Of a DNA stretch of 64,000 bases, positions 50,417 to 59,031 are shown piece after piece. The translations under genes and the position numbers were made by a program. The notes beneath the pieces were generated by a model that saw only the letters and a list, made by a program, of their open reading frames with translations, was not told the DNA's origin and made no database searches. How positions within the stretch are numbered: position 1 is the stretch's first letter; each line of letters opens with the position of its first letter. This stretch comes from Candidatus Margulisiibacteriota bacterium (lineage in GTDB: Bacteria; Margulisbacteria; WOR-1; O2-12-FULL-45-9; XYB2-FULL-48-7), in the NCBI GenBank assembly GCA_041661965.1, contig JBAZTH010000002.1:372001-436000 (forward strand), given 5' to 3'.

Positions 50417-51532
50417 ATGAAGATTCCCTTGTTCTCAATACTATTGGCGGCAATAGTGATTATTTCCGGCTGCGGCGATTCGACCGTTAATAACGGCGCG
50501 ATCTCGAGCCTGACTATTTCACCGACCGGTGGGACGGTGAGGATCGGAAGCAGCCTTACTTTTACGGTCACCGGAAATTTTACTGATGGCACCACCGTGG
50601 CGGTGATCCCTTCTTGGGCGTTAACTAATAATCTTGGGACGATCACCGCTGTTGGCTATACCGGATTGTTTAATCCGACCGCGACCGGAACGGAAATCAT
50701 TACGGCCTCGTATAGCGGGCAAGCCGTCTCGGCGACGGTCATAATCTCCGAGGCCCTGCCGCCGACCAGTGAACTGGCCGCGATCGAAATTTCTCCGAAT
50801 AGCCAGACCGTCAGGATTAATGCGCTTATTACTTTTAATGCTTATGGGACGACCTCTTCCGGCGAAGGATTGGCTTTTTCGCCCGTCTGGAGTCTTACGG
50901 GTGATTCAATCGGAACCTTAACGGCGAACGGAACGATTGCTACCCTGGAAGCGAAAAGCCAGGGGACGGCGGTCGTGCATTGTACTTCAGGAGAGATCGA
51001 CGGGATCGCGAACGTGACCGTTTCCGGCTATGCCGTGGAGATCACGGCCGAATCAGACTCGTATGTTGACTCCTCTTTGCCAACGGCTTCATACGAAAGC
51101 GTCGCTTCTCTTAAGGGAGGGTTGCTGACTCCGCCGGGGACCAACTATGAAGCCTATTTCCACTTTTCCTTAGCTTCGCTTCCCAGCAACATTACCATCC
51201 AGTCGGCGACTATAAAAACATATGCGGTGACGGTGGGGACGCCGGCGCTCCAGACTTATTTATTGAGCGGCGCTTTTTCAAGCGATACCACTTGGAATAC
51301 CAAGCCGTCCGTCGGGACCTTCCTCCTTTCCTCGACCTTCACGGCCAGTCAATACAATTCGCTAAGCAGTGACGCTATTCTGACCGCGGTTAAAAGCTGG
51401 TATTCAACCCCCGCGACCAATTACGGGATCGCGATCAAACAAGATGGTTCGGAAAATGGAGTCGTCTCGATCTTGAGCCGGGAAAACGGGGCTAACCCGC
51501 CGGTATTGAGCGTTGAGTATACGAATAATTAA
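50417..51532 (+). CDS. lipoprotein with Ig-like repeats and DNRLRE domain
   Basis: A 371-residue protein. The signal peptide ends in ISGC, a lipobox, so it is probably lipid-anchored. Residues 30-115 and 120-210 are two Big_2-type bacterial Ig-like repeats (SSLTISPTGGTVRIGSS and AAIEISPNSQTVRINA). The C-terminal 160 residues fit a DNRLRE/CBM96-type beta domain: SDSYVDSSLPTASYES, YFHFSLASLPSNITIQSATI, TWNTKPSVG and a final LSVEYTN. It is likely a cell-surface adhesin or glycan-binding protein. Neighbours give no clue to its ligand. Confidence 0.75.
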   Translation: MKIPLFSILLAAIVIISGCGDSTVNNGAISSLTISPTGGTVRIGSSLTFTVTGNFTDGTTVAVIPSWALTNNLGTITAVGYTGLFNPTATGTEIITASYSGQAVSATVIISEALPPTSELAAIEISPNSQTVRINALITFNAYGTTSSGEGLAFSPVWSLTGDSIGTLTANGTIATLEAKSQGTAVVHCTSGEIDGIANVTVSGYAVEITAESDSYVDSSLPTASYESVASLKGGLLTPPGTNYEAYFHFSLASLPSNITIQSATIKTYAVTVGTPALQTYLLSGAFSSDTTWNTKPSVGTFLLSSTFTASQYNSLSSDAILTAVKSWYSTPATNYGIAIKQDGSENGVVSILSRENGANPPVLSVEYTNN

Positions 51533-51623
51533 AGTAAGCCAATTAACGCTCCGGGTAACGTAAAATCAGGAGTCGTCCCGCACAATACATGAAATTAATA
51601 ATTGTTTTTATTGATAATCAGAT

Positions 51624-52271
51624 ATGGGCCAATCATATTTAAGCAGGGTTCGGCAAGGAATTGAAATATGCAGAAGATTAAGCCCGTTTCATCTTCCAAA
51701 AGTTCCTTTATCCAAAGCTAACCGTATCCATTTGGGGATGCTACAAGCTTGTGATTATTTTGGTTTGCCATTTAGGCCATTGGGGACTAGTTTATTAGAA
51801 AAAAGAGCAGAAATATTTTTAAGCGCCGAAAACTATCGGGGGATAACTAATTATGAAAGCCTTACACATAAAGCCCGCTTCATGGGCAATGCAAATTATT
51901 ATCTCGCGCGCTTATTGATATTTCGAGGGATGAGAGACGATCTCCCTCCCCAAAAAATTGCATCTACTGATCCAGAATATGCCAATTATAAATGTATTGG
52001 TGGCAATATAATGACATTAAGAGATTATTTAAGCGCACTGGTTGTTGATAAAATAATTATAGGGGCAGAAAGGGTGAGCCAAGTTGAAAACTTCTTGACT
52101 TGGCGGCCAGACTATACAAGATCTATTACAAGAGCAGAAATCGAGATGATCAACCAAATGCTTGATCTCGCAATTAGCTGGCTAAGTCCCTTAACAAATA
52201 GTACTGAAGTTCAGCGATATTTTGAACTGATCAGTCGGCATAGATTAAGTACTTCGGCGGATAAAAAATAG
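51624..52271 (+). CDS. hypothetical protein, AT-rich, next to tRNA-Glu
   Basis: A 215-residue helical, basic protein with no signal peptide that I do not recognise. Notable segments are KVPLSKANRIHLGMLQACDY, FMGNANYYLARLLIFRG and NQMLDLAISWLSPL. Base composition is clearly more AT-rich than surrounding genes. Its stop overlaps the 3' end of the minus-strand tRNA-Glu by three bases, a common place for acquired genes. No integrase is seen. Confidence 0.6.
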   Translation: MGQSYLSRVRQGIEICRRLSPFHLPKVPLSKANRIHLGMLQACDYFGLPFRPLGTSLLEKRAEIFLSAENYRGITNYESLTHKARFMGNANYYLARLLIFRGMRDDLPPQKIASTDPEYANYKCIGGNIMTLRDYLSALVVDKIIIGAERVSQVENFLTWRPDYTRSITRAEIEMINQMLDLAISWLSPLTNSTEVQRYFELISRHRLSTSADKK

Positions 52272-52340
52272 CCCCACGGGGAATCGAACCCCGGTTCTTA
52301 GCTTGAAAAGCTAGTGTCCTAACCCCTAGACGATGGGGCC
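52269..52340 (-). tRNA. tRNA-Glu (TTC)
   Basis: A 72-nt cloverleaf on the minus strand: acceptor GGCCCCA with TGGGGCT (G-U at the first pair), T8, D arm GTCT/GGAC, anticodon loop TTTTCAA (anticodon TTC), 4-nt variable loop, T arm CGGGG/CCCCG with TTCGATT, discriminator A, no encoded CCA. The top pair of the anticodon stem (C27-A43) is a mismatch. Confidence 0.93.
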
Positions 52341-52389
52341 ACAAGCCGCCCGCGGCGGAAAACACCCAACTTGTAGCGTGGATGTATTA

Positions 52390-52419
52390 ATTATAACAGA
52401 AGACGCCATTCGGGTTCAA
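52390..52419 (-). promoter_or_regulatory. promoter of tRNA-Glu
   Basis: Minus strand: TTGAAC (52414-52419), 18-bp spacer, TATAAT (52390-52395) with a TG extension. The predicted start is about 43 nt before the tRNA. Confidence 0.5.
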
Positions 52420-52460
52420 GCCTCTCCCCGCCCGCGCTTGGAATGGAGCGGAGAGAGGCT
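52419..52460 (-). terminator. hairpin after hcp
   Basis: AGCCTCTCTCCGC and its near-complement GCGGGGAGAGGCT form a stem of about 13 bp with a 16-base loop just downstream of the hcp stop. There is no long U-tract. It probably ends or protects the hcp operon message. Confidence 0.55.
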
Positions 52461-52465
52461 CTTAA

Positions 52466-54004
52466 TTACCCCAAAATAGCTTTTAAATCAGCTTCGGCGG
52501 TCGTGACCGGCATCAGATTGTAATTATCAACCAGAACCTTGAGCACGTTAGGTGAGACAAACTCCGGCAAGGTCGGCCCAAGCCGGATGTTTTTGAGACC
52601 AAGATGAAGCAGCGACAACAAAATGACTACCGCTTTTTGTTCGTACCAAGAGAGAATGAGGGAGAGGGGGAGTTCGTTCAGCCCGACATTGAAGGCCTTG
52701 GCCAACGCCGCCGCGATCCGAATGGCGGAATAAGCGTCATTGCACTGCCCGATGTCGAGCAGACGGGGAATTCCCTCGATCTCGCCGAACTCTAGTTTAT
52801 TAAAGCGGTACTTACCGCAGGCCAGGGTCAGGATAATCGTATCCTTCGGTGTCTTCTCCGCTAATTCGGTATAATAGTTCCGGCCTGACTTCGCGCCATC
52901 ACAGCCGCCAATCAGAAAGAAATGTCTGATCTTCCCGCCTTTAACCAGCTCGATCACTTTATCCGCGACCCCCAGGACCGCGTCGTGGCCGAAGCCGACC
53001 AGGATCTCTTTGCCCGGCTGATCTTCTTTAAAGCCTCCCAGGGAGAGGGCCTTGGCGATAACCGGAGCGTACTCGCCATGTTTGACATGCCTAACACCGG
53101 GGAAGGCGACCAGCCCGGTAGTGAAAATGTTCTCCCGATATTTATCGGTCGGTCGCTGGATGCAGTTGGTCGTCATCAGGATCGCTCCCGGGAAAGCAGC
53201 GAACTCCTTCTGCTGATCTTGCCAGGCGCCGCCATAGTTGCCGGCCAGGTGGGGGTATTTATTGAGGCCGGGATACCCGTGGGCCGGGAGCATTTCTCCG
53301 TGAGTATAAACATTGACCCCTTTCCCCGCGGTTTGCTTTAATAATTCTTCCAGATCGAGCAAGTCGTGCCCGCTGACCAGGATTGCCGGACCTTTTTTTA
53401 CGCCGGTCGCTACTTTCGTCGGCCCAGGACGGCCAAAATGTTCGATGTGGCCTTGGTTTAGAAGTTCCATCGCCCGAATATTGACCTCGCCGCATTTTAA
53501 ATTAAGCGCGATCAGTTCGTTGGCTGTTTTCTCTTCCAACAAGGAGGCTAACGCTTCGCGAATAAAGGTGAAAACGGCCGGGTCCTTTTTGCCTAAGAGC
53601 GCGGCATGGTCGACATAAGCGGCCATTCCTTTGAGGCCGAGGGTCAGGAGCTGTTTAAGAGAAAGAAGGTCGGGATCGCTGGCCAGCGCGTTAGCGCCAA
53701 ATTGTTTGGCGTTATTGAGCATTTCTGCCAGTGAGGCTCCGGCTTTGAATCCCCCGGAAAGAGCTTCCCCCTCCCTGATCAGCTCGACCAGCCGATCGGC
53801 ATCAAAATCGACATTGGTTACGGTTGAAAAAAGAGCCCGGACTAAATAATCATCCAGCTTGTCGCTGATCTTGGCATGTTTGGCCAAAAACTTTGTTTCC
53901 TGCAGCAGCAGATCCTGAAGTGCCGACACTTCCGGGTTTTTACCGCAAACACCCTGAACCTGGCAGCCACCCTTAGCTCTTTGTTCACATTGATTGCAAT
54001 ACAT
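52466..54004 (-). CDS. hcp: hybrid-cluster protein (hydroxylamine / NO reductase)
   Basis: A 512-residue Hcp. The N-terminus has the cysteine motif for the cubane cluster (Cys3, Cys6, Cys14, Cys20; MYCNQCEQRAKGGC). Later ligands of the hybrid cluster are in TNCIQRP, GGCDGAKSGRNYY and LACGKYRFNK. The cysteine spacing fits the class found in strict anaerobes. Hcp reduces hydroxylamine or NO and relieves nitrosative stress in the cytoplasm. It has an AAGGAGGAG site and lies downstream of a ferredoxin-type gene. Confidence 0.94.
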   Translation of the reverse strand: MYCNQCEQRAKGGCQVQGVCGKNPEVSALQDLLLQETKFLAKHAKISDKLDDYLVRALFSTVTNVDFDADRLVELIREGEALSGGFKAGASLAEMLNNAKQFGANALASDPDLLSLKQLLTLGLKGMAAYVDHAALLGKKDPAVFTFIREALASLLEEKTANELIALNLKCGEVNIRAMELLNQGHIEHFGRPGPTKVATGVKKGPAILVSGHDLLDLEELLKQTAGKGVNVYTHGEMLPAHGYPGLNKYPHLAGNYGGAWQDQQKEFAAFPGAILMTTNCIQRPTDKYRENIFTTGLVAFPGVRHVKHGEYAPVIAKALSLGGFKEDQPGKEILVGFGHDAVLGVADKVIELVKGGKIRHFFLIGGCDGAKSGRNYYTELAEKTPKDTIILTLACGKYRFNKLEFGEIEGIPRLLDIGQCNDAYSAIRIAAALAKAFNVGLNELPLSLILSWYEQKAVVILLSLLHLGLKNIRLGPTLPEFVSPNVLKVLVDNYNLMPVTTAEADLKAILG

Positions 54005-54026
54005 ATTTTTCTCCTCCTTAAAATAT

Positions 54027-54227
54027 TTATCTAGCGGGCAACCGAGGCCGACGAAGCCGGCCCAGGGGGACCAGCTGTCTGGCGGAATAATAATCGCTTT
54101 TTCCGATAAACTCCAGCAATTGATCGTTATAATTAATTTTTGTTATTGAGAAAAGGGCCAAAACCCCGTCGGCTTTCAAAACCTCTCTGTCGACGCAAGG
54201 ACGGCGTTCAAACTGGTCGGACTGCAT
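54027..54227 (-). CDS. small hypothetical protein in hcp operon
   Basis: A 66-residue frame between the ferredoxin gene and hcp, with a strong GGGAGG site before ATG 54227 and spacing of 16 and 22 bases to its neighbours, so likely translated. It has one Cys, VLALFSITKINYND as a central strand, and a basic end with GRLRRPRLPAR. No family recognised. It could be a remnant. Confidence 0.5.
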   Translation of the reverse strand: MQSDQFERRPCVDREVLKADGVLALFSITKINYNDQLLEFIGKSDYYSARQLVPLGRLRRPRLPAR

Positions 54228-54243
54228 ATTTTTTCCTCCCTTT

Positions 54244-54912
54244 TTATTTTATTGATCCGTCAAGACCGATGACGACCTTGCGAATATTGATCTGATGACC
54301 GGAGAGCTCAACCGCTTTTTTTACAAGCGTATAAAGACCGGAACAGCACGGGACCTCCATGATCGCTACGGTTAACGAATAGATCGTGTTGTTCTTGAGA
54401 AGCTCGGCCAGCTTTTCCGCGTAGCCGCCGGTCTCGTCCAATTTGGGACAGGCGATGACCAGTTTCTTACCTTTTAAGAGGGAGGAGTGAAAGCTTCCCA
54501 GCGAAAAGGCGGTACAGTCGGCTGCCACCAACAGGTCCGCTTCGTTAAAATAGGGAGCGTGCGGCGAGATTAATTTTAACTGGACCGGCCAGCTCGATAA
54601 TTCGGACGCCGACCCGCTCGAAGTCGGCGTTTCCGAACGGACAAGCTCTTTGGCCATAGTTCCCGGACAGCCGCACACATGCTGGAAAGTTTGCCCCGCG
54701 CTGTAGGGGACGCTTTCTTTCTTGACGACTTTTAGCGCGCCCGTTGAGCAGACGTCCAAACAGGCGCCGAGCCCGTCACAGTAAATTTCCCTGACCAGGA
54801 CCGCTTTCCCCTCGGCGTCAAGGGCCAGGGCCCCTTCAGCGCAGGCGGTCGTACAATTTCCGCAACCGTTGCACTTTTCGCGATCGATCTCAATGATATC
54901 TCTTAAAGCCAT
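54244..54912 (-). CDS. 2[4Fe-4S] ferredoxin-type protein, probable Hcp partner
   Basis: ATG 54912 follows AGGAGG and gives 222 residues; the longer frame runs through the promoter. Two 4Fe-4S motifs lie at about 14-60: CNGCGNCTTAC and CDGLGACLDVC. A linker of 60 residues and a C-terminal domain with VAADCTAFSLGSFH, VIACPKLDETGGY and EVPCCSGL follow, a conserved Cys-containing part seen in ferredoxins located with hcp. It probably passes electrons to Hcp. It is the first gene of the operon. Confidence 0.82.
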   Translation of the reverse strand: MALRDIIEIDREKCNGCGNCTTACAEGALALDAEGKAVLVREIYCDGLGACLDVCSTGALKVVKKESVPYSAGQTFQHVCGCPGTMAKELVRSETPTSSGSASELSSWPVQLKLISPHAPYFNEADLLVAADCTAFSLGSFHSSLLKGKKLVIACPKLDETGGYAEKLAELLKNNTIYSLTVAIMEVPCCSGLYTLVKKAVELSGHQINIRKVVIGLDGSIK

Positions 54913-54933
54913 TTGTTTCCCTCCTTTCCCGGC

Positions 54934-54939
54934 ATGATA
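54934..54939 (-). promoter_or_regulatory. -10 of the ferredoxin-hcp operon
   Basis: TATCAT on the minus strand predicts a start near 54927. There is no good -35, as expected for an activator-dependent promoter; the palindrome at 54962-54975 is centred 41.5 bp upstream. Confidence 0.5.
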
Positions 54940-54961
54940 GCCTAAGAGAAAACATAGGTCT

Positions 54962-54975
54962 TTGACTTGAGTCAA
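54962..54975. promoter_or_regulatory. FNR/CRP-family operator upstream of hcp operon
   Basis: TTGACTTGAGTCAA is a perfect 5+4+5 palindrome of the FNR type (TTGAT-n4-ATCAA, here with C/G at the fifth positions). Its position fits class II activation of the hcp operon. It also covers the -35 (TTGACT) of the divergent gene at 54998. No regulator gene is in the window. Confidence 0.6.
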
Positions 54976-54989
54976 AAGGTGGGTATAAT
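54962..54989 (+). promoter_or_regulatory. promoter of the 54998 gene
   Basis: TTGACT (54962-54967), 16-bp spacer, TATAAT (54984-54989), 8 nt to ATG 54998. The -35 is inside the FNR-like palindrome. Confidence 0.55.
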
Positions 54990-54997
54990 TAACCCAG

Positions 54998-56185
54998 ATG
55001 AAAAGAACCACCTGCTTTCTTCTTACCTTGATGGTCCTGGGGCTTGTGGCCGGAGCGGAGCCGTACAGTATTAAGACCGGCCAGGCCAGAGCGATCCTTC
55101 TTTCGCCGACGGAAACCGCGATCGAACTGAAGATCAGTCAGCCGACTATGCCGCTGACCGTTATTGAAATACCGCCGGGGAAAGAACCGGTTTATGAGAT
55201 CGAGTGGGAAATAAAAGACGATTCCCGGACCGCCGGCTTCCCGCTCAAAGTCACCGGCGAACTGAAGAACTACGATTTTTCTCGCTGGGCCCTAACGAAC
55301 GAAGGGACGGAAAGCGTAGCCGTCGGCAACGATTCCGGTTGGAATAAATATGATGAAATCGGGACTTGGTATCTTCGCCCGCCGGTCCAGCCGATTGTTC
55401 GTCTGACCTGCTTGCTCTCCGCCCGGACAAAAATGAAGGCCGGGGCTGAAGCCGGTTCCTTTTATGCCGCGCTGCCGATCCCGGAGAGCAATCCGCGCTC
55501 ACAACAAATCAAGCTCTCGGCCGCTCGGTGGATCGCTGGCCGCCTGGAACGGGGAATTATTTTTAATTCGTTGGGACAGCTTTGGCGAAAAACGATCAAG
55601 AGTGAGCCCTTGCCAGCGAATAATGATCAGTTATTAAATTCATTCCGGTTGATCTCTTCCTTTTCGACCGTTCAGGATTTTGCCTCCGGTAACGGTTATC
55701 CATTTTTAGGGGTCGTTGGCCTCGATTTCTTGGCCTCGCCGTTGCTTGAGCCGGGCGGCGCGATCACCGAAGCCTATGTCTGGGGGAAATGGGGAGAAAA
55801 ATCGTTGAGCGGCACGATCTCCGGCTGGCCCGCGACCTTGGCCAATTCGGCAATCCAGCAGCTATTAGTGACAGAAGGGGGCGGCCTGGATGCCCAATTG
55901 CTGGCGGCCGGGGACGCCTGTCGGGATGAGGCCCAGGAAGCGATCAGAATAATGTATGCCCAGCCGACCGACCCGGGGAACGGCTGGCTGGAAAAGCTTC
56001 TGGCCGAGCGGGCCAAGCTTAAGGAAACGGCGGAGAAGGCGGCGGCGACGCTGGTTAAAATAAAGGCCGCCCCGAATGGTTTTTCAGAAAATGACCGGCT
56101 ATGCCTCACCGCTTTGATCGAAACGATCCAGCATCTGGCGGAAGCGGAAGCGGCGGTTTTGGATAAAGCGCTGGCCAGCAATTAA
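54998..56185 (+). CDS. secreted protein of unknown function
   Basis: A 395-residue protein with a signal peptide (MKRTTCFLLTLMVLGLVAGA). The middle is mixed strands with PPGKEPVYEIEWEIKDD and GTWYLRPPVQPIVRL. The last 100 residues are an Ala/Glu/Lys-rich coiled coil (LAERAKLKETAEKAAATL). No family recognised. It diverges from the hcp operon, and its -35 overlaps the FNR-like site, so the same regulator could repress it. Confidence 0.65.
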   Translation: MKRTTCFLLTLMVLGLVAGAEPYSIKTGQARAILLSPTETAIELKISQPTMPLTVIEIPPGKEPVYEIEWEIKDDSRTAGFPLKVTGELKNYDFSRWALTNEGTESVAVGNDSGWNKYDEIGTWYLRPPVQPIVRLTCLLSARTKMKAGAEAGSFYAALPIPESNPRSQQIKLSAARWIAGRLERGIIFNSLGQLWRKTIKSEPLPANNDQLLNSFRLISSFSTVQDFASGNGYPFLGVVGLDFLASPLLEPGGAITEAYVWGKWGEKSLSGTISGWPATLANSAIQQLLVTEGGGLDAQLLAAGDACRDEAQEAIRIMYAQPTDPGNGWLEKLLAERAKLKETAEKAAATLVKIKAAPNGFSENDRLCLTALIETIQHLAEAEAAVLDKALASN

Positions 56186-56195
56186 CGTCTTTTCC

Positions 56196-56225
56196 TTGAC
56201 AGCCCTTCGCTCAATAATGTAAACT
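56196..56225 (+). promoter_or_regulatory. promoter of metK
   Basis: Perfect TTGACA (56196-56201), 18-bp spacer, TAAACT (56220-56225). The leader is about 27 nt with a GGGAGG site before ATG 56259. No SAM riboswitch can fit. Confidence 0.6.
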
Positions 56226-56258
56226 AATAATCCGTTTCAATTAAAGGGAGGAAAAAAT

Positions 56259-57464
56259 ATGGAAAAGAGTTATTTATTCACTTCGGAATCAGTCACGGAA
56301 GGCCATCCTGATAAGATCTGCGATCAAATCTCCGACGGCATTTTGGACGGCATCCTGGCTAAGGATCCGGTCGGTCGGGTTGCGGTTGAAACCCTGGTGA
56401 CGAACGGCTTGTGCGTCGTCGCCGGCGAAGTGACCACCGGTTGCTATGTCGATATCCCGCAAATTGTTAGGGAGACCATTAAAGAGATCGGTTATACCGA
56501 CGCCAAGTTTGGCTTCGATTGGGAAACCAGCGGCGTTTTGGTTTCGATCAAGGAGCAGAGCAAAGATATCGCCCGGGGCGTTGATACCGCGCTGGAGATC
56601 CGCGGCGGCGAAGTGGTCAAAGAGGACCTGGAATCGATCGGGGCCGGCGACCAGGGACTGATGTTTGGCTTTGCCTGCGACGAAACGGCCGAACTGATGC
56701 CGATGCCGATCGTCCTTTCCCATAAATTGAGCAAAAGATTGGCCGAAGTTCGCAAGAACGGCGAAATGCCTTATCTGCGGCCAGATGGTAAATCGCAGGT
56801 CACGATCGAATATAAAGATGACAAACCGTTCCGTATCCACACCGTTTTGATCGCCGCCCAGCATTCTCCGGACGTTGAGACCAAAAAATTGGAAAAGGAT
56901 GTTATGGAGAAGGTTATTGCCCCGGTCTTGCCGAAGAATATGATTGACGCGAAAACCAAGTATTATATTAACCCGACCGGGCGTTTCGTGATCGGCGGCC
57001 CGCAGGGCGATTCCGGCGTGACCGGCCGCAAGATCATCGTTGATACTTACGGCGGTTATTCCCGGCACGGCGGTGGCGCGTTCAGCGGCAAAGATCCAAC
57101 TAAAGTCGACCGTTCCGGCGCCTACGCGGCCCGCTGGGTCGCCAAAAACATCGTCGCGGCCGGCTTGGCCAAAAAGTGCGAGGTTCAGTTGGCTTACGCC
57201 ATCGGGATCGCCCACCCGCTTTCGATCATGGTCGATACTTTCGGGACCGGCACGATCTCCGACAACAATATTGCCAAGCTGGTTGACGAAGTTTTCGATC
57301 TCCGACCGGGTTTGATCATCAAAAATCTCGATCTCCGCCGGCCAATCTATAAACAAGTTGCCGCTTACGGGCACTTTGGCCGCAACGATCTCGATCTGCC
57401 GTGGGAAAAGACCAACAAGGTTGAAGAACTTAAGAAAAAAGCCTCGGTTTTGGCCAAGAAATAA
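56259..57464 (+). CDS. metK: S-adenosylmethionine synthase
   Basis: A 401-residue enzyme with GHPDKICDQISDGILDGIL at the start, GAGDQGLMFGFACDET as the ATP-binding signature, GGPQGDSGVTGRKIIVDTYG, and GGGAFSGKDPTKVDRS. It forms SAM from methionine and ATP. A long frame on the opposite strand is its shadow. The stop overlaps ychF by one base. Confidence 0.97.
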   Translation: MEKSYLFTSESVTEGHPDKICDQISDGILDGILAKDPVGRVAVETLVTNGLCVVAGEVTTGCYVDIPQIVRETIKEIGYTDAKFGFDWETSGVLVSIKEQSKDIARGVDTALEIRGGEVVKEDLESIGAGDQGLMFGFACDETAELMPMPIVLSHKLSKRLAEVRKNGEMPYLRPDGKSQVTIEYKDDKPFRIHTVLIAAQHSPDVETKKLEKDVMEKVIAPVLPKNMIDAKTKYYINPTGRFVIGGPQGDSGVTGRKIIVDTYGGYSRHGGGAFSGKDPTKVDRSGAYAARWVAKNIVAAGLAKKCEVQLAYAIGIAHPLSIMVDTFGTGTISDNNIAKLVDEVFDLRPGLIIKNLDLRRPIYKQVAAYGHFGRNDLDLPWEKTNKVEELKKKASVLAKK

Positions 57465-58555
57465 TGGGGCTGTCAATCGGGATAGTCGGCTTGCCGAATG
57501 TTGGTAAGTCGACCCTTTTTAACGCCCTTTCCCGGGCCAAGGCCCAAGCCTCTAACTATCCCTTTTGTACCATTGACCCGAATATCGGGGTCGTTGAGGT
57601 CCCAGACCCCAGAGTTGAGACCCTGGTTAAGTTGTTTGACTCGAAAAAGATCGTTCCCGCGATCATCGAATTTTACGATATCGCCGGTTTGGTTAAAGGG
57701 GCCCACAAAGGGGAAGGGTTGGGCAATAAATTCCTCGCTCATATCCGCGAAGTTGACGCCATCGCCCACGTCGTCCGCTGTTTTTCCGCCGAAGATGTCG
57801 TCCACGTCGAAGGGGCGGTCAATCCCAAGCGCGATGTCGAAATAATCGAAGCCGAATTGATCCTGGCCGACCTGGCCACGATCGAAAAAAGGTTTGAATC
57901 GATCCGTAAAGCGATCAAAAGCGGCGATAAAGACATTCTGCGGACCCTTCACCTGCTGGAAAAGATCAAAGAAGTGTTGGACAAGGGCCAGCCAGCCAGA
58001 ACTTTGGCCGCTACCATGAGTTCGGACGACCTAAAACTGTTGCGCGACTTTTCACTGATCACGCTTAAGCCGGTATTATACGTCGCCAACGTTGATGAGG
58101 ACGGCAGTCCGGAACAATTAAAAGAAGTGGAGAAGATTGCCGGCGAGCAAGGGGCGAAAGTTGTGAAAATCTGTTCCAAATTGGAGGCCGAGATTGCCGA
58201 ATTACCCCCGGAAGAAGCTAAGGGGTTGAGGGAGGGGATGGGGATCCAGGAATCGGCCCTGGCCCAGTTGATCCGCTCGAGCTACGCTTTGCTGAATTTA
58301 ATCACTTTCTTTACCGCGGGAGAAAAAGAAACCCATGCCTGGACGATTCAGAAGGGGGCCAAGGCTCCCCAGGCGGCCGGGAAGATCCATTCCGACATGG
58401 AAAGAGGGTTTATCGCCGCCGAAGTGATCCATTTTCAGGACATGATCAGCAGCGCTTCATACGCGAAAGCCCGGGAAAAGGGCGTTTTGCACACCGAAGG
58501 TAAGGACTATGTGGTTGAAGACGGCGATATAATCGTCATCCGCTTTAACGTGTAA
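57464..58555 (+). CDS. ychF: ribosome-associated ATPase YchF
   Basis: A 363-residue Obg-family P-loop NTPase with GLPNVGKSTLFNAL (G1), DIAGLVKGAHKGEGLG (G3), and NVDE in place of NKxD, which switches specificity to ATP. A coiled coil is followed by the C-terminal TGS domain (GAKAPQAAGKIHSDMERGF). It binds ribosomes and is linked to stress responses. Confidence 0.96.
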   Translation: MGLSIGIVGLPNVGKSTLFNALSRAKAQASNYPFCTIDPNIGVVEVPDPRVETLVKLFDSKKIVPAIIEFYDIAGLVKGAHKGEGLGNKFLAHIREVDAIAHVVRCFSAEDVVHVEGAVNPKRDVEIIEAELILADLATIEKRFESIRKAIKSGDKDILRTLHLLEKIKEVLDKGQPARTLAATMSSDDLKLLRDFSLITLKPVLYVANVDEDGSPEQLKEVEKIAGEQGAKVVKICSKLEAEIAELPPEEAKGLREGMGIQESALAQLIRSSYALLNLITFFTAGEKETHAWTIQKGAKAPQAAGKIHSDMERGFIAAEVIHFQDMISSASYAKAREKGVLHTEGKDYVVEDGDIIVIRFNV

Positions 58556-58556
58556 G

Positions 58557-58585
58557 TTGTCTTTTTACTTCATTTATGCTACAAT
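58557..58585 (+). promoter_or_regulatory. promoter of rpsF operon
   Basis: TTGTCT (58557-58562), 17-bp spacer, TACAAT (58580-58585) with TGC extension. Leader is about 44 nt with a GGAGG site before the TTG start. Confidence 0.55.
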
Positions 58586-58635
58586 ATTAACTCGCTAACG
58601 CGAAATAACTATATTTTTAATTGGAGGTTATTGCA

Positions 58636-59031
58636 TTGAAGGCATATGAATTGATTCTGATCATGGACCCGATCTTAGGCGAAGAGAAAATCGGTCAAAT
58701 TATCGATAAAGTCAGCGAAAAAATTAAAGCTTTAAAGGGCGAGGTTGACAGTGTTGAAAAATGGGGCGTTCGCCGGTTAAACGCGGTTTTCCAAAAAGCC
58801 AAGCGGCAAGCCAACGGTTTTTACGTCTTGATCAGATTAAAAGGGCCTTCGAACCTCCCGGCCGAAGTTAAGGCCTTGTTGAAAGTCTCCGAAAATGTGA
58901 CCCGCTATTTTTTAACCAACGCTTTTGTGCAAACCGAAGCGCCGGTTGAGAAGAAAGAGATTGCCGGAACGCCGCTCGAAGCGGTAAATGTCGGCGAGAT
59001 CAAGGGGCAGGCGGTTGGCGAATCTAAATAG
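58636..59031 (+). CDS. rpsF: 30S ribosomal protein S6
   Basis: The start is TTG 58636, placed 8 nt after GGAGG and giving MKAYELILIMDPILGEE, the normal S6 beginning; the TTG at 58621 overlaps the Shine-Dalgarno site. 131 residues. WGVRRLNAVFQKAKRQANGFYVL is the conserved centre (partial match). The tail beyond 100 is acidic and variable. It is the first gene of rpsF-ssb-ssb-rpsR-rplI. Confidence 0.93.
   Translation: MKAYELILIMDPILGEEKIGQIIDKVSEKIKALKGEVDSVEKWGVRRLNAVFQKAKRQANGFYVLIRLKGPSNLPAEVKALLKVSENVTRYFLTNAFVQTEAPVEKKEIAGTPLEAVNVGEIKGQAVGESK

Noticed and set aside
56289..57476. 395-codon minus-strand frame over metK
   Set aside because: Shadow of metK with low-complexity Asp/Gly/Phe content typical of antisense frames.
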